The notes beneath the pieces are model-generated. The model made no database searches. It had not been told where the DNA came from and saw nothing but the letters and a program-made list of their open reading frames with translations. The position numbers were made by a program, and so were the translations under genes. From DATDAH01 sp963792205 (GTDB lineage Bacteria > Actinomycetota > Acidimicrobiia > Acidimicrobiales > DATDAH01), in NCBI GenBank assembly GCA_963792205.1, contig CAWBVI010000002.1, positions 1 through 64,000 on the forward strand: 64,000 nucleotides of DNA. The letters are read 5' to 3'. Positions 41,705 through 51,570 of the stretch are shown here, piece by piece. Each line of letters begins with the position of its first letter. Within the stretch, counting starts at the first letter, position 1.

Positions 41705-43606
41705 TCAGGTGAACTCCTCGATGCGCTCCTGCAGGATGATCCGCGCTGCTGCTTCGATCAGCGCCAGGTGCGAGAACGCCTGCGGGAAGTTGCCGAGGTG
41801 GTGGCCCGTGTCGGCGTCGAACTCCTCGGCGTAGAGCCCCAGCGGCGAGGCGACGCGCAGGAGGCGCTCCATCAGGTCGCGGGCGCGTTGCGGCTCCTCG
41901 ATGATCGCCAGCGCCGAGACCAGCCAGAACGAGCAGATCAGGAACGTCCCCTCCTTGCCGCTCAGGCCGTCGTCCGTCTCGTCGGTGCGGTAGCGGAGCA
42001 CGAAGCCGTGGTCGGACAGCTCGTCGGCGATGGCCAGGACGCTCTTGCGCAGGCGCTCGTCGTCGCCGGGCAGGAACCCGAAGATCGCCGCCAGGAGGGT
42101 CGACGCGTCGAGCGCGTCGGTGTCGTAGTGCTGGCGCAGCACCCCGCGCCCGTCGACGCCGTGCTCCAGGATGTCGGCCTTGATCTCGTCGGCGGTGCCG
42201 CGCCATGTCGCCGTCAGGTCGGCGTCGCCGCGGATCTCGGCCAGATCGGCGGCGCGGTCCAGAGCGACCCAGCACATCAGCTTGGAGGACACGTAGTGCT
42301 GGGGCTGGCCGCGGGCCTCCCAGATGCCCTGGTCGGGTTCGCGCCACACCTCGGTGGCGCAGGTGGCCTGCGACTGGACGATCGGCCACAGCGCCCTCGG
42401 CAGGCGACCGCTGCGCCGGGTGTGGAGGAGGATCGAGTTGAGCACGGCGCCGAACACGTCGTTCTGTCGCTGGTCGAACGCCCCGTTGCCGATGCGCACG
42501 GGTCGGGCACCCCGGTAGCCGGTGAGGTCGTCGCGCGTCGTCTCGGCGAGGTTCCGCCTGCCGTCGATGCCGTACATGATCTGGAGCGCGCCGTCGTCGT
42601 TCGGCTCGAGGTCGCTGACGAACTGCATGAACTCGTCGGCTTCCCAGTCGAGGTCGAGGTAGTGCAGGGCCTGGAGGGTGAAGGTCGTGTCGCGCATCCA
42701 CGTGTAGCGGTAGTCCCAGTTGCGTTCGCCTCCGGGGGTCTCCGGCAGTGACGTGGTGAGGGCGGCGACCGTCGCCCCCGTGGGCATGTAGGTCAGGCCC
42801 TTGATCGCCAGGGCCGACCGCTCGATGCGCCTGGCGGTAGGGGTGGTCGGGGATGCGCGCTCGCGCCAGCCAGGACCGCCAGAACCGGGTCGTGGCGGCC
42901 AAGCGGGCCCGGGCGTCATCCCCGTCGTCGGGGACGGCGAGGCCCGACGGCCCACGACAGCGCGCAGTACACCTGGTCGCCCGCCCGGAGGAGGTGTCGG
43001 GCCCGGACCCGCTCGCCCTCGATGCCGAGCGCCATGTCGGTCTGCAGCCTGATGGTCTGGCCCGCGCCGGCGGCGTCGGCGGTGTGACGGCTGCCGTCCA
43101 CGAGCGTCCACTCGGCGGGCACGCGGCCGTAGTCGAAGACCGGCTCGCACACGAGCTCGATCTCGACCTCGCCGTCGATGCACTCGGCCGTGCGCACCAG
43201 GATGTGGTCGGCGTCGTCGTCGGCAGGGGGCCGGGTGTGGGGCGTGACCTCGTCCTCACCGTCGTGCGGGCCCATCGTCAGCGCGTCCCGGACGACGACC
43301 CAGCCGCCCTTGGTGTGCCAGGTCGTGGAGAGGATGTTGGTGCCGGGCTCGTACGCCCGCGCCGTCGGGACGTTGATCGCCGAACGGTGCCAGGCGGAAG
43401 TACCCCGCCTGGCGGTCGAGCAGGGTGGCGAACACGCTCGGCGCGTCGAAGCGCGGCACGCAGAGCCAGCCGACGCCCCCGTCGGGCGCAATCAGCGCCC
43501 CGGTGTGGCAGTTGGACAGGAACGCGTAGTCCTCGATCGGAGGGAAGGGCGACGGCATCGCCGCGCTCTGCTCGCGCGGCGGCGGGGCGGCACCGGAGGA
43601 GCTCAT
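41705..43606 (-). CDS. glycoside hydrolase family 15 protein (trehalase/glucoamylase-like), frameshifted
   Basis: About 630 residues when three indels (near 43385, 42945 and 42845) are corrected. The N-terminal beta domain starts IEDYAFLSNCHTGALIAPDG and VGWLCVPRFDAPSVFATLLD. The catalytic (alpha/alpha)6 barrel has NWDYRYTWMRDTTFTLQALH and, late, GLYAEEFDADTGHHLGNFPQ with the acid/base glutamates of GH15. Actinobacterial members with this form hydrolyse trehalose or glucans. It overlaps the end of the G6PD gene (ATGA), so glucose release and glucose-6-phosphate oxidation are in one operon. Confidence 0.85.
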
Positions 43607-44989
43607 GGCGCCAACCACGGCGTGTGCCAGTGGCCGTGGCCGGCGACGATGTCGTCGGCGGCCGCGGGTCCCCACGATCCCAGCGGATAGCTGTGGACCG
43701 GAGGCGGTGCGTCGAGGAGCGGCTGCATGATCCGCCAGGTCTCCTCGACGCCGTCCTGGCGCGTGAAGCGCGTGCTGTTGCCGACCATCGCCGCGTGGAG
43801 CAGCACCTCGTACGGCGTCGCGCCCTCGCCCCCCTCCTCGGCGAACTCCATGTCGAGGTTGATGGTCTCGAGGCGTCGGCGAGTCGGCGCGCCGGGCGTT
43901 GAGGAGCAGCCGGATCCCCGTCGTGGGGTCGAGCTTGATGATGAGCTGGTCGGGTTCCGGGTTGGTGTCGGTCAGCGCTGAACCCCAGCTTGGGCGGGTG
44001 TTCGAACACGAGCCTGACCTCGGTCTGGGTCGCGGCCAGGTGCTTGCCCGTGCGGATGAAGAAGGGGACGCCCGACCAGCGCCAGTTGTCGATGTCGAGG
44101 CGGAGGGCGGCATAGGACTCGGTGGTCGAGTCCGCGGCGACGCCCGCGGTGTCGAGGTAGCCGTCGTACTGGCCGCGCACGTAGTGGGCGGGGTCGGCGG
44201 TCGCGACGGCGCGGAAGACGGCGAGCTGCGCGTCCTTGAGCGTCTCGGGCTCGCCGCCGGCCGGCGCCTCCATGGCCGTGACCGCGACGACCTGCATGAG
44301 GTGGTTGACCACGACGTCCCGCAGCGCGCCGACGGGGTCGTAGAAGTGGCCTCGGTCCTCGACCCCGAAGCTCTCGGCCATGGTGATCTGGACGCAGTCG
44401 AGGTGGTCCCGGTTCCACACCGGCTCGAGCATCGTGTTGGCGAAGCGGAGGTAGAGGAGCTCCTCGAGGCCCATCTTCCCGAGGAAGTGGTCGATCCGGT
44501 AGATCTGCGACTCGTCGAGGTGCTCGTGGAGCTCGGCGGCCAGCGCCGTGGCCGAGGTCTGGTCGTGACCGAACGGCTTCTCGACGACCACTCGGGCCTG
44601 GTTGGTGAGGCCGGCCTCGGCGAGACCCCGCACGACGGTGCCGAACAGGAACGGCGGGATCTCCAGGTAGAAGACGGGGTGCTCGGCCCCCTTGATGGCC
44701 GTGCCCACCTGCTCGTAGGTGGCGGCGTCGGCGAAGTCGCCCCGTACGTAGGAGAGCCGCGCCGCGAAGCGGTCGAACACCGCGGGGTCGAGGTCTTCGC
44801 CCGTCGCGACGATCGCGTCACGGGCGCGCTCGCGGAGCTGATCGTCGGTCACGTCGTCGACGGCGACCCCGACGATGGGGCACGTCAGCAGCCCGTTTCG
44901 TTCGAGCCGGTACAACGACCGGAACGTCATCACCTTGGCGAGATCACCCGTGATCCCGAAGACGACGAAGACATCCGGTCGTTCGCCAT
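43603..44989 (-). CDS. zwf: glucose-6-phosphate 1-dehydrogenase, frameshifted
   Basis: About 460 residues over several frames: DVFVVFGITGDLAKVMTFRS (NADP-binding loop), RVVVEKPFGHD, the active-site RIDHFLGKMGLEE, VQITMAESFGVEDRGHFYDP and the C-terminal SYPLGSWGPAAADDI. Breaks lie near 44978 (just after ATG 44989), 43978 and 43880. The enzyme oxidises glucose 6-phosphate to the lactone, the entry of the pentose phosphate pathway. The usual GDLAxRKL reads GDLAKVMT, a difference seen in the actinobacterial paralogue that goes with GH15 genes. All breaks are single indels in an otherwise well-kept gene. Confidence 0.9.
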
Positions 44990-45004
44990 GGTGTGCTCCT
45001 CTTC

Positions 45005-46305
45005 TCAGTCCCGGTCCGTTCGCACCGTGATCCGGCCGGGGCGCTCGTGGGTGAAGCCCGCCCAGGTCCAGTCGACAAGCGCCTTGGCGCGGTCCTCGCC
45101 GGTGGACAGGAGCGCCAGGTGGACCGCGCCCCAGGCGAGCGCTGCGGTCTTGCCCTTGACCGTCCGCCCCCCGTGCGTCTGGATCACGGCGGTGCCGCGG
45201 CCGATGGTCGCCATCGTGCCCTTGTCGTGGTAGCGGAAGGGCTCGGTGTCCTTGCCGGCGACGCATCGCGCGATGTTCTCGCCGGCCTGCTCGCCGGCCT
45301 GGAGCGCGACCGAGCCGAGCTGCGGGAGGACCTTGTTCGTCTCGGTGTCGGTGATCCAGGCGATGTCGCCGACGGCGAACACCTCGGGATGATCGGCGAC
45401 GCTGAGATCGGGTTCGGCTGGGAGGCGATTGCCGTGTTGCAGCTCCACGCCGAGCGATGCGACGAGGGGGCTGGCCTGCAAGCCGGCGCCCCACACGAGC
45501 GTGTGCGCGTCGAGCACGGTCCCCGACTCGAGCGTGACGCGCGTGGGGTCGACCGAGGCGACCACTTCACCCAGCAGGACCTCGACTCCGCGCTTTTCGA
45601 GCTCGCGCTGCGCATAGGAGCGGATGTCGGCTTTGAACATCGACATGAGTGCCGGCCCCGCCTCGACGAGCGTGATCCGGGCCTTGTCCGGTGCGATCGC
45701 CGGGTAGTCCTGGGCGAAGTTGCCGCGGTACAGCTCGGCGAGGGCGCCGGCGCTCTCGATGCCGGTGGGCCCGCCGCCGACAACGACGACGTTGAGGGCC
45801 CCGTCTTCGACCAGCGCCGGGTCCTTGTCGGCCGCCTCCCACTTCGTCAGCACGTGGTCCTTGAGGCGCACGGCGTCGGCGAGGGTGTACATCGGGAACC
45901 CGTGCTGGGCGGCGCTCTCGACGCCGAAGAACTGGACGCGGGCGCCGAGCGCCAGGACGAGGTAGTCGTAGGACAGCGGCGCCATGTCCGCGAACTGGAC
46001 CTCGCGCCCGCTGAGGTCGATGCTGCTCACCTCCGCCTCGTGGACGGTGACGTTCGGCTGTTCGTGGAACAGGTCCCGCAGCGGGTGGCCGACCGCGGAA
46101 GGTTCGAGCAGGTCGGTGGCGACCTGGTAGAGGAGCGGCTGGAACGTGTGGTAGTTGTGCTGGTCGATCAGCGTCACGGCGACGTCGGCGTGCTTCAGCT
46201 TCCGGGCGGCACCGACACCACCGAAGCCCCCACCGAGGACGACCACGTTCGGACGCTCGGCGTCACCTGCTCCCTCGCCGTCGCTCGGCCGGTCGGTGTC
46301 GCCAT
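45005..46305 (-). CDS. type II NADH dehydrogenase-like FAD oxidoreductase
   Basis: About 430 residues. The FAD motif is VVVLGGGFGGVGAARKL at the N-terminus and the NAD motif NVVVVGGGPTGIESAGALAE in the middle; PLLYQVATDLLEPSAVGHPL and VWGAGLQASPLVASLG are typical of NDH-2, and LSTGEDRAKALVDWTWAG is the C-terminal membrane-contact region. ATG 46305 has GAGGAG upstream, but one base is missing just after it, so the unbroken frame only starts at 46246. The enzyme passes electrons from NADH to quinones at the membrane without pumping protons. Confidence 0.88.
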
Positions 46306-46475
46306 CTGCTGGCTCCTCGTGCCGTCTGATCGGACCCTACGAGACCTGGTCCGAGCTGTCGTCACCCGCCCGGGATGAGGCTTGTGGGGCGTGGTGACGT
46401 GCACGTGAACGGGGCATGGCGAGTCGTCGACCGGGACGACACAACGTGCGGACATCTCCTACGGTCTGCCTCGCG

Positions 46476-47374
46476 ATGACCGATCTCCCCGCGGGGCTGA
46501 CCGTGTCCTCCGGGCCCCTGCTCGCCACCTTCCTCCCCGCGCTCGGCATGCTCGGCGTCTCGCTCCGCCATCGCGGCGACGAGCTCCTCGCGCTGCCGGG
46601 CGGGCTCGACGGCTACCGGGCGGGCGACGTCACCGGCCTGCCGCTGCTGGCCCCGTGGGCCAACCGCCTCGGCGAGCGCCGCTACGAGGTCGAGGGCACG
46701 GCCGTCGACCTCGACGGGCTCGCCCTTCACACCGACGACCATGGTCTCCCCATCCACGGCACGATGTCCGCCCAGCCGGGCTGGGAGGTCGTCGAGACCG
46801 ACCGAGCACTCGTTCACCACCCGGTTCGACTTCGGCGACCACCCCGAGCTCCTCGCCTCGTTCCCCTTCCCCCACGAGCTCTGGATCCGGGTCGCCGTCG
46901 AGGCGACCACGCTGCGGGTGGCGACGACCGTGGCCGCGACCACGGACCGATCGGTCCCGGTCGCGTTCGGCTACCACCCCTACCTCCGCATCCCGGGCGT
47001 CCGGCGGGCCGACGTCCACCTCCGCCTCCCGGCTCGCCGGCACGTCGAGCTCGACGACCGGGGGCTGCCGACGGGAGCGGCCCGCCCCGAGGACGCCGAG
47101 GACGAGCCACTCGGATCACGCACCTTCGACGACCTCTACCAGCTCGACGCCGATCGGCGGCTCGAGCTGACGGGAGGCGGACGCCGTCTCGCCCTGGAGC
47201 TCGGGGACGGCTATCCCTTCGCGCAGGTGTTCACCCCGGACGCCTCCGACAGCGTCTGCCTCGAGCCGATGACGGCTGCCGTCAACGCCCTCGTCGACGG
47301 CAGCTGCGCCCTCGTGGCTCCCGGCAGCGACGTTCACCGCCCACTTCTCCCTCCACGTCGAGGACACCGACTGA
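46476..47374 (+). CDS. aldose 1-epimerase family protein, frameshifted
   Basis: About 298 residues when two indels (near 46805 and 47333) are corrected. Start LPAGLTVSSGPLLATFLPAL; DVTGLPLLAPWANRLGERRY carries the sugar-binding Asn-Arg pair, LPIHGTMSAQPGWEV the first catalytic His, VAFGYHPYLRIPG the second, and CLEPMTAAVNALVDG the catalytic Glu. It interconverts the anomers of aldoses such as glucose and so fits the GH15/G6PD block from which it is divergent. Confidence 0.85.
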
Positions 47375-47440
47375 CCGCCGGCGCGGTCTGCGGTGCCGAC
47401 GACCGCGGCGACAAGACAAACGTCCGTCAGGTCGCGCTCG

Positions 47441-47845
47441 TCACGCAGGCTCGAGGATGACCACGGGGATCTCGCGGCTGGTCTTGGACTCGTAGTCGGC
47501 GAAGCCCGGGTAGTCCTGCTTCTGCTTGGCCCAGATCGGCGCTCGTTCCTCGGCGGTGGCGGTGCGGGCTCGAAAGGAGCGCGTCTCGGTGCCGATCTCG
47601 GCGGTGACCTCGGGGTTGGCGCGCAGGTTGTGGTACCAGTCGGGGTTGTCCGGCGCCCCCGCCTTCGAGGCGAACACGGCCACGGGACCGCCGAGGTCCT
47701 GGTACATCACCGGGTTGACCCGTTCCTGGCCGGAACGGGCACCGGTCGTGTGGAGCAGCAGCAGGGGTGCGCCCTCGAACGGGCCGCCGACCTTGCCCTC
47801 GTTGGCCCGGAACTCCTCGATGGTCTGGCGGTTCCAGTCACTCAC
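47441..47845 (-). CDS. Ddn-like deazaflavin (F420)-dependent nitroreductase family protein
   Basis: A 134-residue split-barrel protein: WNRQTIEEFRANEGKVGGPF, LLLLHTTGARSGQERVNPVM and APDNPDWYHNLRANPEVTAE are the family hallmarks, the last two covering the F420-phosphate and ring contacts. Members reduce quinones or other acceptors with F420H2. It is the last gene of a three-gene operon with the VOC and aldolase genes; it overlaps the VOC gene by eight bases. Confidence 0.92.
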   Translation of the reverse strand: MSDWNRQTIEEFRANEGKVGGPFEGAPLLLLHTTGARSGQERVNPVMYQDLGGPVAVFASKAGAPDNPDWYHNLRANPEVTAEIGTETRSFRARTATAEERAPIWAKQKQDYPGFADYESKTSREIPVVILEPA

Positions 47846-48353
47846 GGCTGTTCCTCTCGTCGGGGCGGATTCGGTTGCTGAGCTCCCGGTCCAGCGTCTC
47901 CTGGGCCTCGCTCATGGCGTCGACGTACTCGGGCTCGGTCAGCCGGCTCATGGCGTCGTCGGGGCTGACGTCCTCGACGACCGCGCTGATCCACCAGAGG
48001 TTGCCGAACGGGTCGCCGACACGGCCGGTGCGCTGGCCGAAGGCGTGGGTGCGCGGTGGGGTGACCACCCGGGCCCCGGCGGCGACGGCGCGGTCCATGG
48101 TGGCGTCGACGTCGGCGACGAAGAGGCGGAGCATCGACGGCATCTCCGGCCAGCCCGGTCGCCGGTCGAAGGCGAGCAACACGGTGTCGCCGATCCGGAT
48201 CTCGGCGTGGCCGATGGTGCCGTCCTCGAGCGGGACCCGCCCGAGCTCCTCGCCGTCGAAGGCGGCGGTGATGAACTCGAGCAGCCGGCCGGTGTCGGCA
48301 GGGGCGATCCACGCGGTAACCGTCGTGGAGCCGGAGGGGGCGGGCGTGGTCAT
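47838..48353 (-). CDS. VOC (glyoxalase/bleomycin resistance) family protein
   Basis: A 171-residue protein with the paired beta-alpha-beta-beta-beta modules: VTAWIAPADTGRLLEFITAA, IGHAEIRIGDTVLLAFDRRP, then MLRLFVADVDATMDRAVAAG and GRVGDPFGNLWWISAVVEDV. The metal site would use a His and Glu pair from the modules. The family includes extradiol dioxygenases, epimerases and glyoxalases, so the reaction is open. It lies between the aldolase and the F420 reductase on one transcript. Confidence 0.88.
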   Translation of the reverse strand: MTTPAPSGSTTVTAWIAPADTGRLLEFITAAFDGEELGRVPLEDGTIGHAEIRIGDTVLLAFDRRPGWPEMPSMLRLFVADVDATMDRAVAAGARVVTPPRTHAFGQRTGRVGDPFGNLWWISAVVEDVSPDDAMSRLTEPEYVDAMSEAQETLDRELSNRIRPDERNSRE

Positions 48354-48369
48354 CCGGCCTCCCCCGAAG

Positions 48370-49137
48370 TCACTCCTCGAGCAGGTCCGGCTGTTGGGCG
48401 ACGATCCAGTCGTAGAGCGGCTGGAAGGAGAACCAGCCGGCGAGACCGTTGCCGACCTGCTCCGCGGTCTTCTCCGCCTGCTCGGGATCGATCAGCACCG
48501 GCGTGCCGGCGGACTCGGCGAGCAGCTGGGCCTGGCAGGTGCGCTCCATGGTGATGAACCACCACGCCGCTTCGTCGACCGACTGGCCGACGGTGAGCAG
48601 GCCGTGGTTCGAGAGGATGACGGCCTTGCTGTCGCCGAGCGCGTGGGCGAGGCGCTTGCCCTCGTCGAGGTCGAGCACGACGCCGGTGTAGTCGTCGAAC
48701 ACGGCGTGGTCGCCGTGGAACGCGCACGCGTCCTGGGTCAGTGGATCCAGCGGCCGGCGCAGCGAGGACCATGCCTTGCCGTACACGGAGTGGGCGTGGG
48801 CGGCGGCGATCACATCGGGACGCGCCGCGTGGACCTGCGAGTGGATCACGAACGCGGCCTGGTTGAGCGGCCAGTCACCCTCGACCACCTCGCCCTGGTG
48901 GTTCACGAGCAGGAGGTCCTTCACCCGGACCTGCTTGAAGTTCATCCCCAGCGGGTTCACCCAGAAGTGATCGAGCCGTTCGGGATCGCGGGCGGTGATG
49001 TGTCCGGCGACGCCCTCGTCGAACCCGAACTGCCCGAAGAGCCGGAAGGCGGCGGCCAGGCGTTGCTTGCGGTGCCGACGCTCGTCGTCGACGTTCGTGA
49101 ACTTCGGGTACGTGTGCGGTGTCCGGTCCGACGCCAT
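48370..49137 (-). CDS. class II aldolase/adducin family protein
   Basis: A 255-residue Zn-dependent aldolase-like protein. HITARDPERLDHFWVNPLGM holds the N-terminal part of the active site, VIAAAHAHSVYGKAWSSLRR supplies the two zinc His residues, and AVILSNHGLLTVGQSVDEAA the third. Members cleave or decarboxylate hydroxy acids and sugar phosphates. It is the first gene of the aldolase-VOC-Ddn operon; only 26 bases separate it from the divergent LLM gene. Confidence 0.92.
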   Translation of the reverse strand: MASDRTPHTYPKFTNVDDERRHRKQRLAAAFRLFGQFGFDEGVAGHITARDPERLDHFWVNPLGMNFKQVRVKDLLLVNHQGEVVEGDWPLNQAAFVIHSQVHAARPDVIAAAHAHSVYGKAWSSLRRPLDPLTQDACAFHGDHAVFDDYTGVVLDLDEGKRLAHALGDSKAVILSNHGLLTVGQSVDEAAWWFITMERTCQAQLLAESAGTPVLIDPEQAEKTAEQVGNGLAGWFSFQPLYDWIVAQQPDLLEE

Positions 49138-49163
49138 GTGAATCGATTCTATGGTTGCCCGTG

Positions 49164-49991
49164 ATGCGATTCGGCCTGGACGTGGCGCAGCAGCGGATGC
49201 CGTGGGACGAGATCGTGAGCCGCGTGCAGTTCGCCGAGGAGCTGGGCTTCGACGGCGCGTGGGGCTTCGACCACTTCCAACCGATGTACGGCGAGGGCCC
49301 GGGGGAGACCTTCGAGGGCATGACCACCCTCGCCGCGCTGGCCGGCGTCACCTCGCGGATCCGCCTCGGGCTGCTCGTGGCGGGCGTGACCTACCGCCAC
49401 CCGTCCGTGTTCGCCGCGCAGGCGCTGACGATCGACCACGCGTCGCACGGCCGGCTCGAGCTCTCGCTCGGCGCGGCGTGGTTCGACAAGGAGCACGACG
49501 AGCTCGGCATCCCGTTCCCGTCGACGTCGACCCGCTTCGACCTGCTCGAGGACGCGCTGGAGATCGTGCAGCGGCTGTTCACCGGCGACGTCGTGTCCTA
49601 CGAGGGCCGGGTCGTGTCGCTGCGGGACGCCTCCCTGCGGCCGACGCCGGTGCAGCAGCCCCACCCGCCGATCTGGATCGGGGGCAGCGGTCCCCGCCGC
49701 ACCCTCCCGCTGGTCGCGAAGTACGCCGACGTGTGGCACACGTGGGGCTCACCGAACTCCCTGCGGGACCTCAACGCCCGGGTCGACGAGCTGGCGGTCG
49801 AGGCCGGGCGCGACCCCGCGTCGATCACCCGGGCGAGCTCGCTGTCCCTCGACGACCTCGAGACGACTCGGAAGCACGCGTCGAAGTGGCACGAGGCGGG
49901 GTGTGGCTATCTCGTGTGCGGCTGGCCCGACGCCGGCCGATCGCAGATCGAGGCCTTCGTCCGCGACGTGATGCCCGAGTTCACGGACTAG
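49164..49991 (+). CDS. LLM-class F420-dependent oxidoreductase
   Basis: A 275-residue TIM barrel starting MRFGLDVAQQRMPWDEIVSR, with GFDGAWGFDHFQPMYGEGPG, RIRLGLLVAGVTYRHPSVFA and HPPIWIGGSGPRRTLPLVAK, the pattern of F420-dependent luciferase-like enzymes. The sequence GVTYRHPSVFAAQALTIDHA is diagnostic of that branch. ATG 49164 fits the family better than the in-frame start fifteen codons upstream, which would overlap the divergent aldolase gene. The enzyme may reduce or oxidise an intermediate of the neighbouring pathway. Confidence 0.9.
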   Translation: MRFGLDVAQQRMPWDEIVSRVQFAEELGFDGAWGFDHFQPMYGEGPGETFEGMTTLAALAGVTSRIRLGLLVAGVTYRHPSVFAAQALTIDHASHGRLELSLGAAWFDKEHDELGIPFPSTSTRFDLLEDALEIVQRLFTGDVVSYEGRVVSLRDASLRPTPVQQPHPPIWIGGSGPRRTLPLVAKYADVWHTWGSPNSLRDLNARVDELAVEAGRDPASITRASSLSLDDLETTRKHASKWHEAGCGYLVCGWPDAGRSQIEAFVRDVMPEFTD

Positions 49992-50011
49992 CTCCTCCAG
50001 CTGGGATCGCG

Positions 50012-50752
50012 TCAGGGGGCCGAGTACCCACCGTCGACGACGACCGCCGAACCGGTCGTCCAGGTCGACGCCTCGCTGGTGAGGTAGGCGTAGGCCCCGA
50101 CGAGGTCGACGGCGGATCCCAGCCCGAGCGGATGCTTGGCGGCCATCGTGTCGATCGCCTCCTGCGGGAGGTCGGCGTGGATGGCCGACAGGAAGGTCCC
50201 CGGGCACACGCAGTTGACCCGGATCCCGTCGCGGGCGTACTCCACGGCCGCGACCTTGGCCAGCTGGATCACCGCGGCCTTCGTGGCGCAGTAGGGCGCC
50301 GCATGGGACCACGCCGTCAGACCGGCGACCGACGCGGTCAGCACGATCGAGCCCGACTGCTGGGCCCGCATGACCGGCACCGCGGCCCGGATGCCGTTCA
50401 CGGCGCCGAGGACGTTGATGCGGAAGGCCCGCTCCCAGTCCTCGGTCGACAGGTTGTGGATGCGGCCGTTCGGGGACAGCACCCCGGCGTTGCTGATCAG
50501 CGCGTCCAACCGGCCGAAGCGGTCCACGGCCCGGGCGACGACCGCCTCGACCTGGGCGACGTCGCTGACGTCGGCCAGCAGGGTCTCGACCGCGCCCGCT
50601 CCCTCCGGCAGGCCGCCGACGGTCGCCTCGAGCGACGGCGCGCTGACGTCGCTCAGCACCAGGTCGGTGTCGGGCTCGCCGGCGAAGTGGGCGGAGAGGG
50701 CCGCGCCGAGCGCGCCGCCCGCCCCGGTGATGGCGATGGCCCGTCGGCTCAT
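50012..50752 (-). CDS. short-chain dehydrogenase/reductase
   Basis: A 246-residue classical SDR. Cofactor motif AIAITGAGGALGAALSAHF (TGxxxGxG), DVSDVAQVEAVV (Asp for adenine contact), NAGV (residues near 88), catalytic Ser in GSIVLTASVAGLTAW and YCATKAA with Tyr and Lys. The C-terminus (TTGSAVVVDGGYSAP) is canonical. Four-base overlap with the second SDR gene upstream (ATGA), so both are translated together. It oxidises or reduces a secondary alcohol/ketone with NAD(P). Confidence 0.93.
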   Translation of the reverse strand: MSRRAIAITGAGGALGAALSAHFAGEPDTDLVLSDVSAPSLEATVGGLPEGAGAVETLLADVSDVAQVEAVVARAVDRFGRLDALISNAGVLSPNGRIHNLSTEDWERAFRINVLGAVNGIRAAVPVMRAQQSGSIVLTASVAGLTAWSHAAPYCATKAAVIQLAKVAAVEYARDGIRVNCVCPGTFLSAIHADLPQEAIDTMAAKHPLGLGSAVDLVGAYAYLTSEASTWTTGSAVVVDGGYSAP

Positions 50753-51528
50753 ACGAGCAGGTACCCCCCGTCGACGTTCAGGACGGCACCGGTGACGAAG
50801 GCCGAAGCGTCGGACGCCAGGAACTGGTAGGCGCCCGCCAGGTCGGTGGCGTCGCCCCACCGCTCCTGGGCGGTGTGGCCGAGGATCCCGGCCGCCAGCT
50901 TCGGGTTGTTCTTCCACCCGTCCATCAGCGGCGAGTCGAACCAGCCCGGCGCGACGACGTTCACGGTGATGCCCGCAGGGGCGAGGTCCAGCGCCAGCCC
51001 CTTGGCCAGGCCCACGAGCCCGGCCTTGGACGCGCTGTACGCGGTCAGGCGCCGGCCCGGGCGCTCACCCAGCACCGAGCCGGTGAAGATGAGGCGCCCC
51101 CCCTCGCCCATGACCCGGGCGGCGGCTCGTGCGCCCAGGAAGGCGGCGGTGAGGTTCACGTCGAGCACCTCGCGCCAGATCGCCGGATCGGTCTCGAGCG
51201 GGCCGGCCACGATGGGCGAGATCCCGGCGTTGCCGATCCAGACGTCGACCCCGCCCCATTCGGCCACGGTGGCATCGGCCGCCGCTTCGTTGACGGCTTC
51301 GTCGGTCACGTCCCCGCTGCACACGAGCGAGGGCCCGGGCAGCTCCGCGGCGACGCCCTTCAGGTCGGTCTCGGTGCGAGCCACCAGCGTCACGCGCGCG
51401 CCCGCCTGCGAGAACGCATGGGCCAGGACCCGACCGAGTCCCCGGCCGGCGCCGGTGAGGACCACCCGCTTTCCCCGGACGTCGCCGCCCCGGGGCAGGG
51501 AGGGTGGGATCTCGATCGATTCGCTCAT
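50749..51528 (-). CDS. short-chain dehydrogenase/reductase
   Basis: A 259-residue classical SDR: KRVVLTGAGRGLGRVLAHAF, GDVTDEAVNEAAAD, GNAGISPIVAGPLE, catalytic LIFTGSVLGERPG and YSASKAGLVGLAKGLALDLA, end VTGAVLNVDGGYLLV. ATG 51528 is 15 bases from the 16-bp operator at 51544. It is first in an operon with the SDR at 50012, divergent from the E1 dehydrogenase gene. Confidence 0.93.
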   Translation of the reverse strand: MSESIEIPPSLPRGGDVRGKRVVLTGAGRGLGRVLAHAFSQAGARVTLVARTETDLKGVAAELPGPSLVCSGDVTDEAVNEAAADATVAEWGGVDVWIGNAGISPIVAGPLETDPAIWREVLDVNLTAAFLGARAAARVMGEGGRLIFTGSVLGERPGRRLTAYSASKAGLVGLAKGLALDLAPAGITVNVVAPGWFDSPLMDGWKNNPKLAAGILGHTAQERWGDATDLAGAYQFLASDASAFVTGAVLNVDGGYLLV

Positions 51529-51543
51529 CACCCTCCGCGGTCT

Positions 51544-51559
51544 TGTACCGGTCAGTACA
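51544..51559. promoter_or_regulatory. TetR-type operator, site 1 (SDR operon / E1 gene)
   Basis: TGTACCGGTCAGTACA, one mismatch from the consensus TGTACCGNNCGGTACA, in the 42-base gap between two divergent genes. It is one of four such sites in the cluster. Confidence 0.7.
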
Positions 51560-51570
51560 GTACATCCTCC

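Noticed and set aside
43899..45233. A 444-residue plus-strand protein opposite zwf
   Set aside because: The sequence is low-complexity Val/Gly/Glu-rich antisense of G6PD, whose motifs are clear on the other strand.
49141..49148. AATCGATT as a further operator between the aldolase and LLM genes
   Set aside because: An eight-base palindrome is expected often by chance, and it does not resemble the 16-bp motif of the neighbouring regulon.
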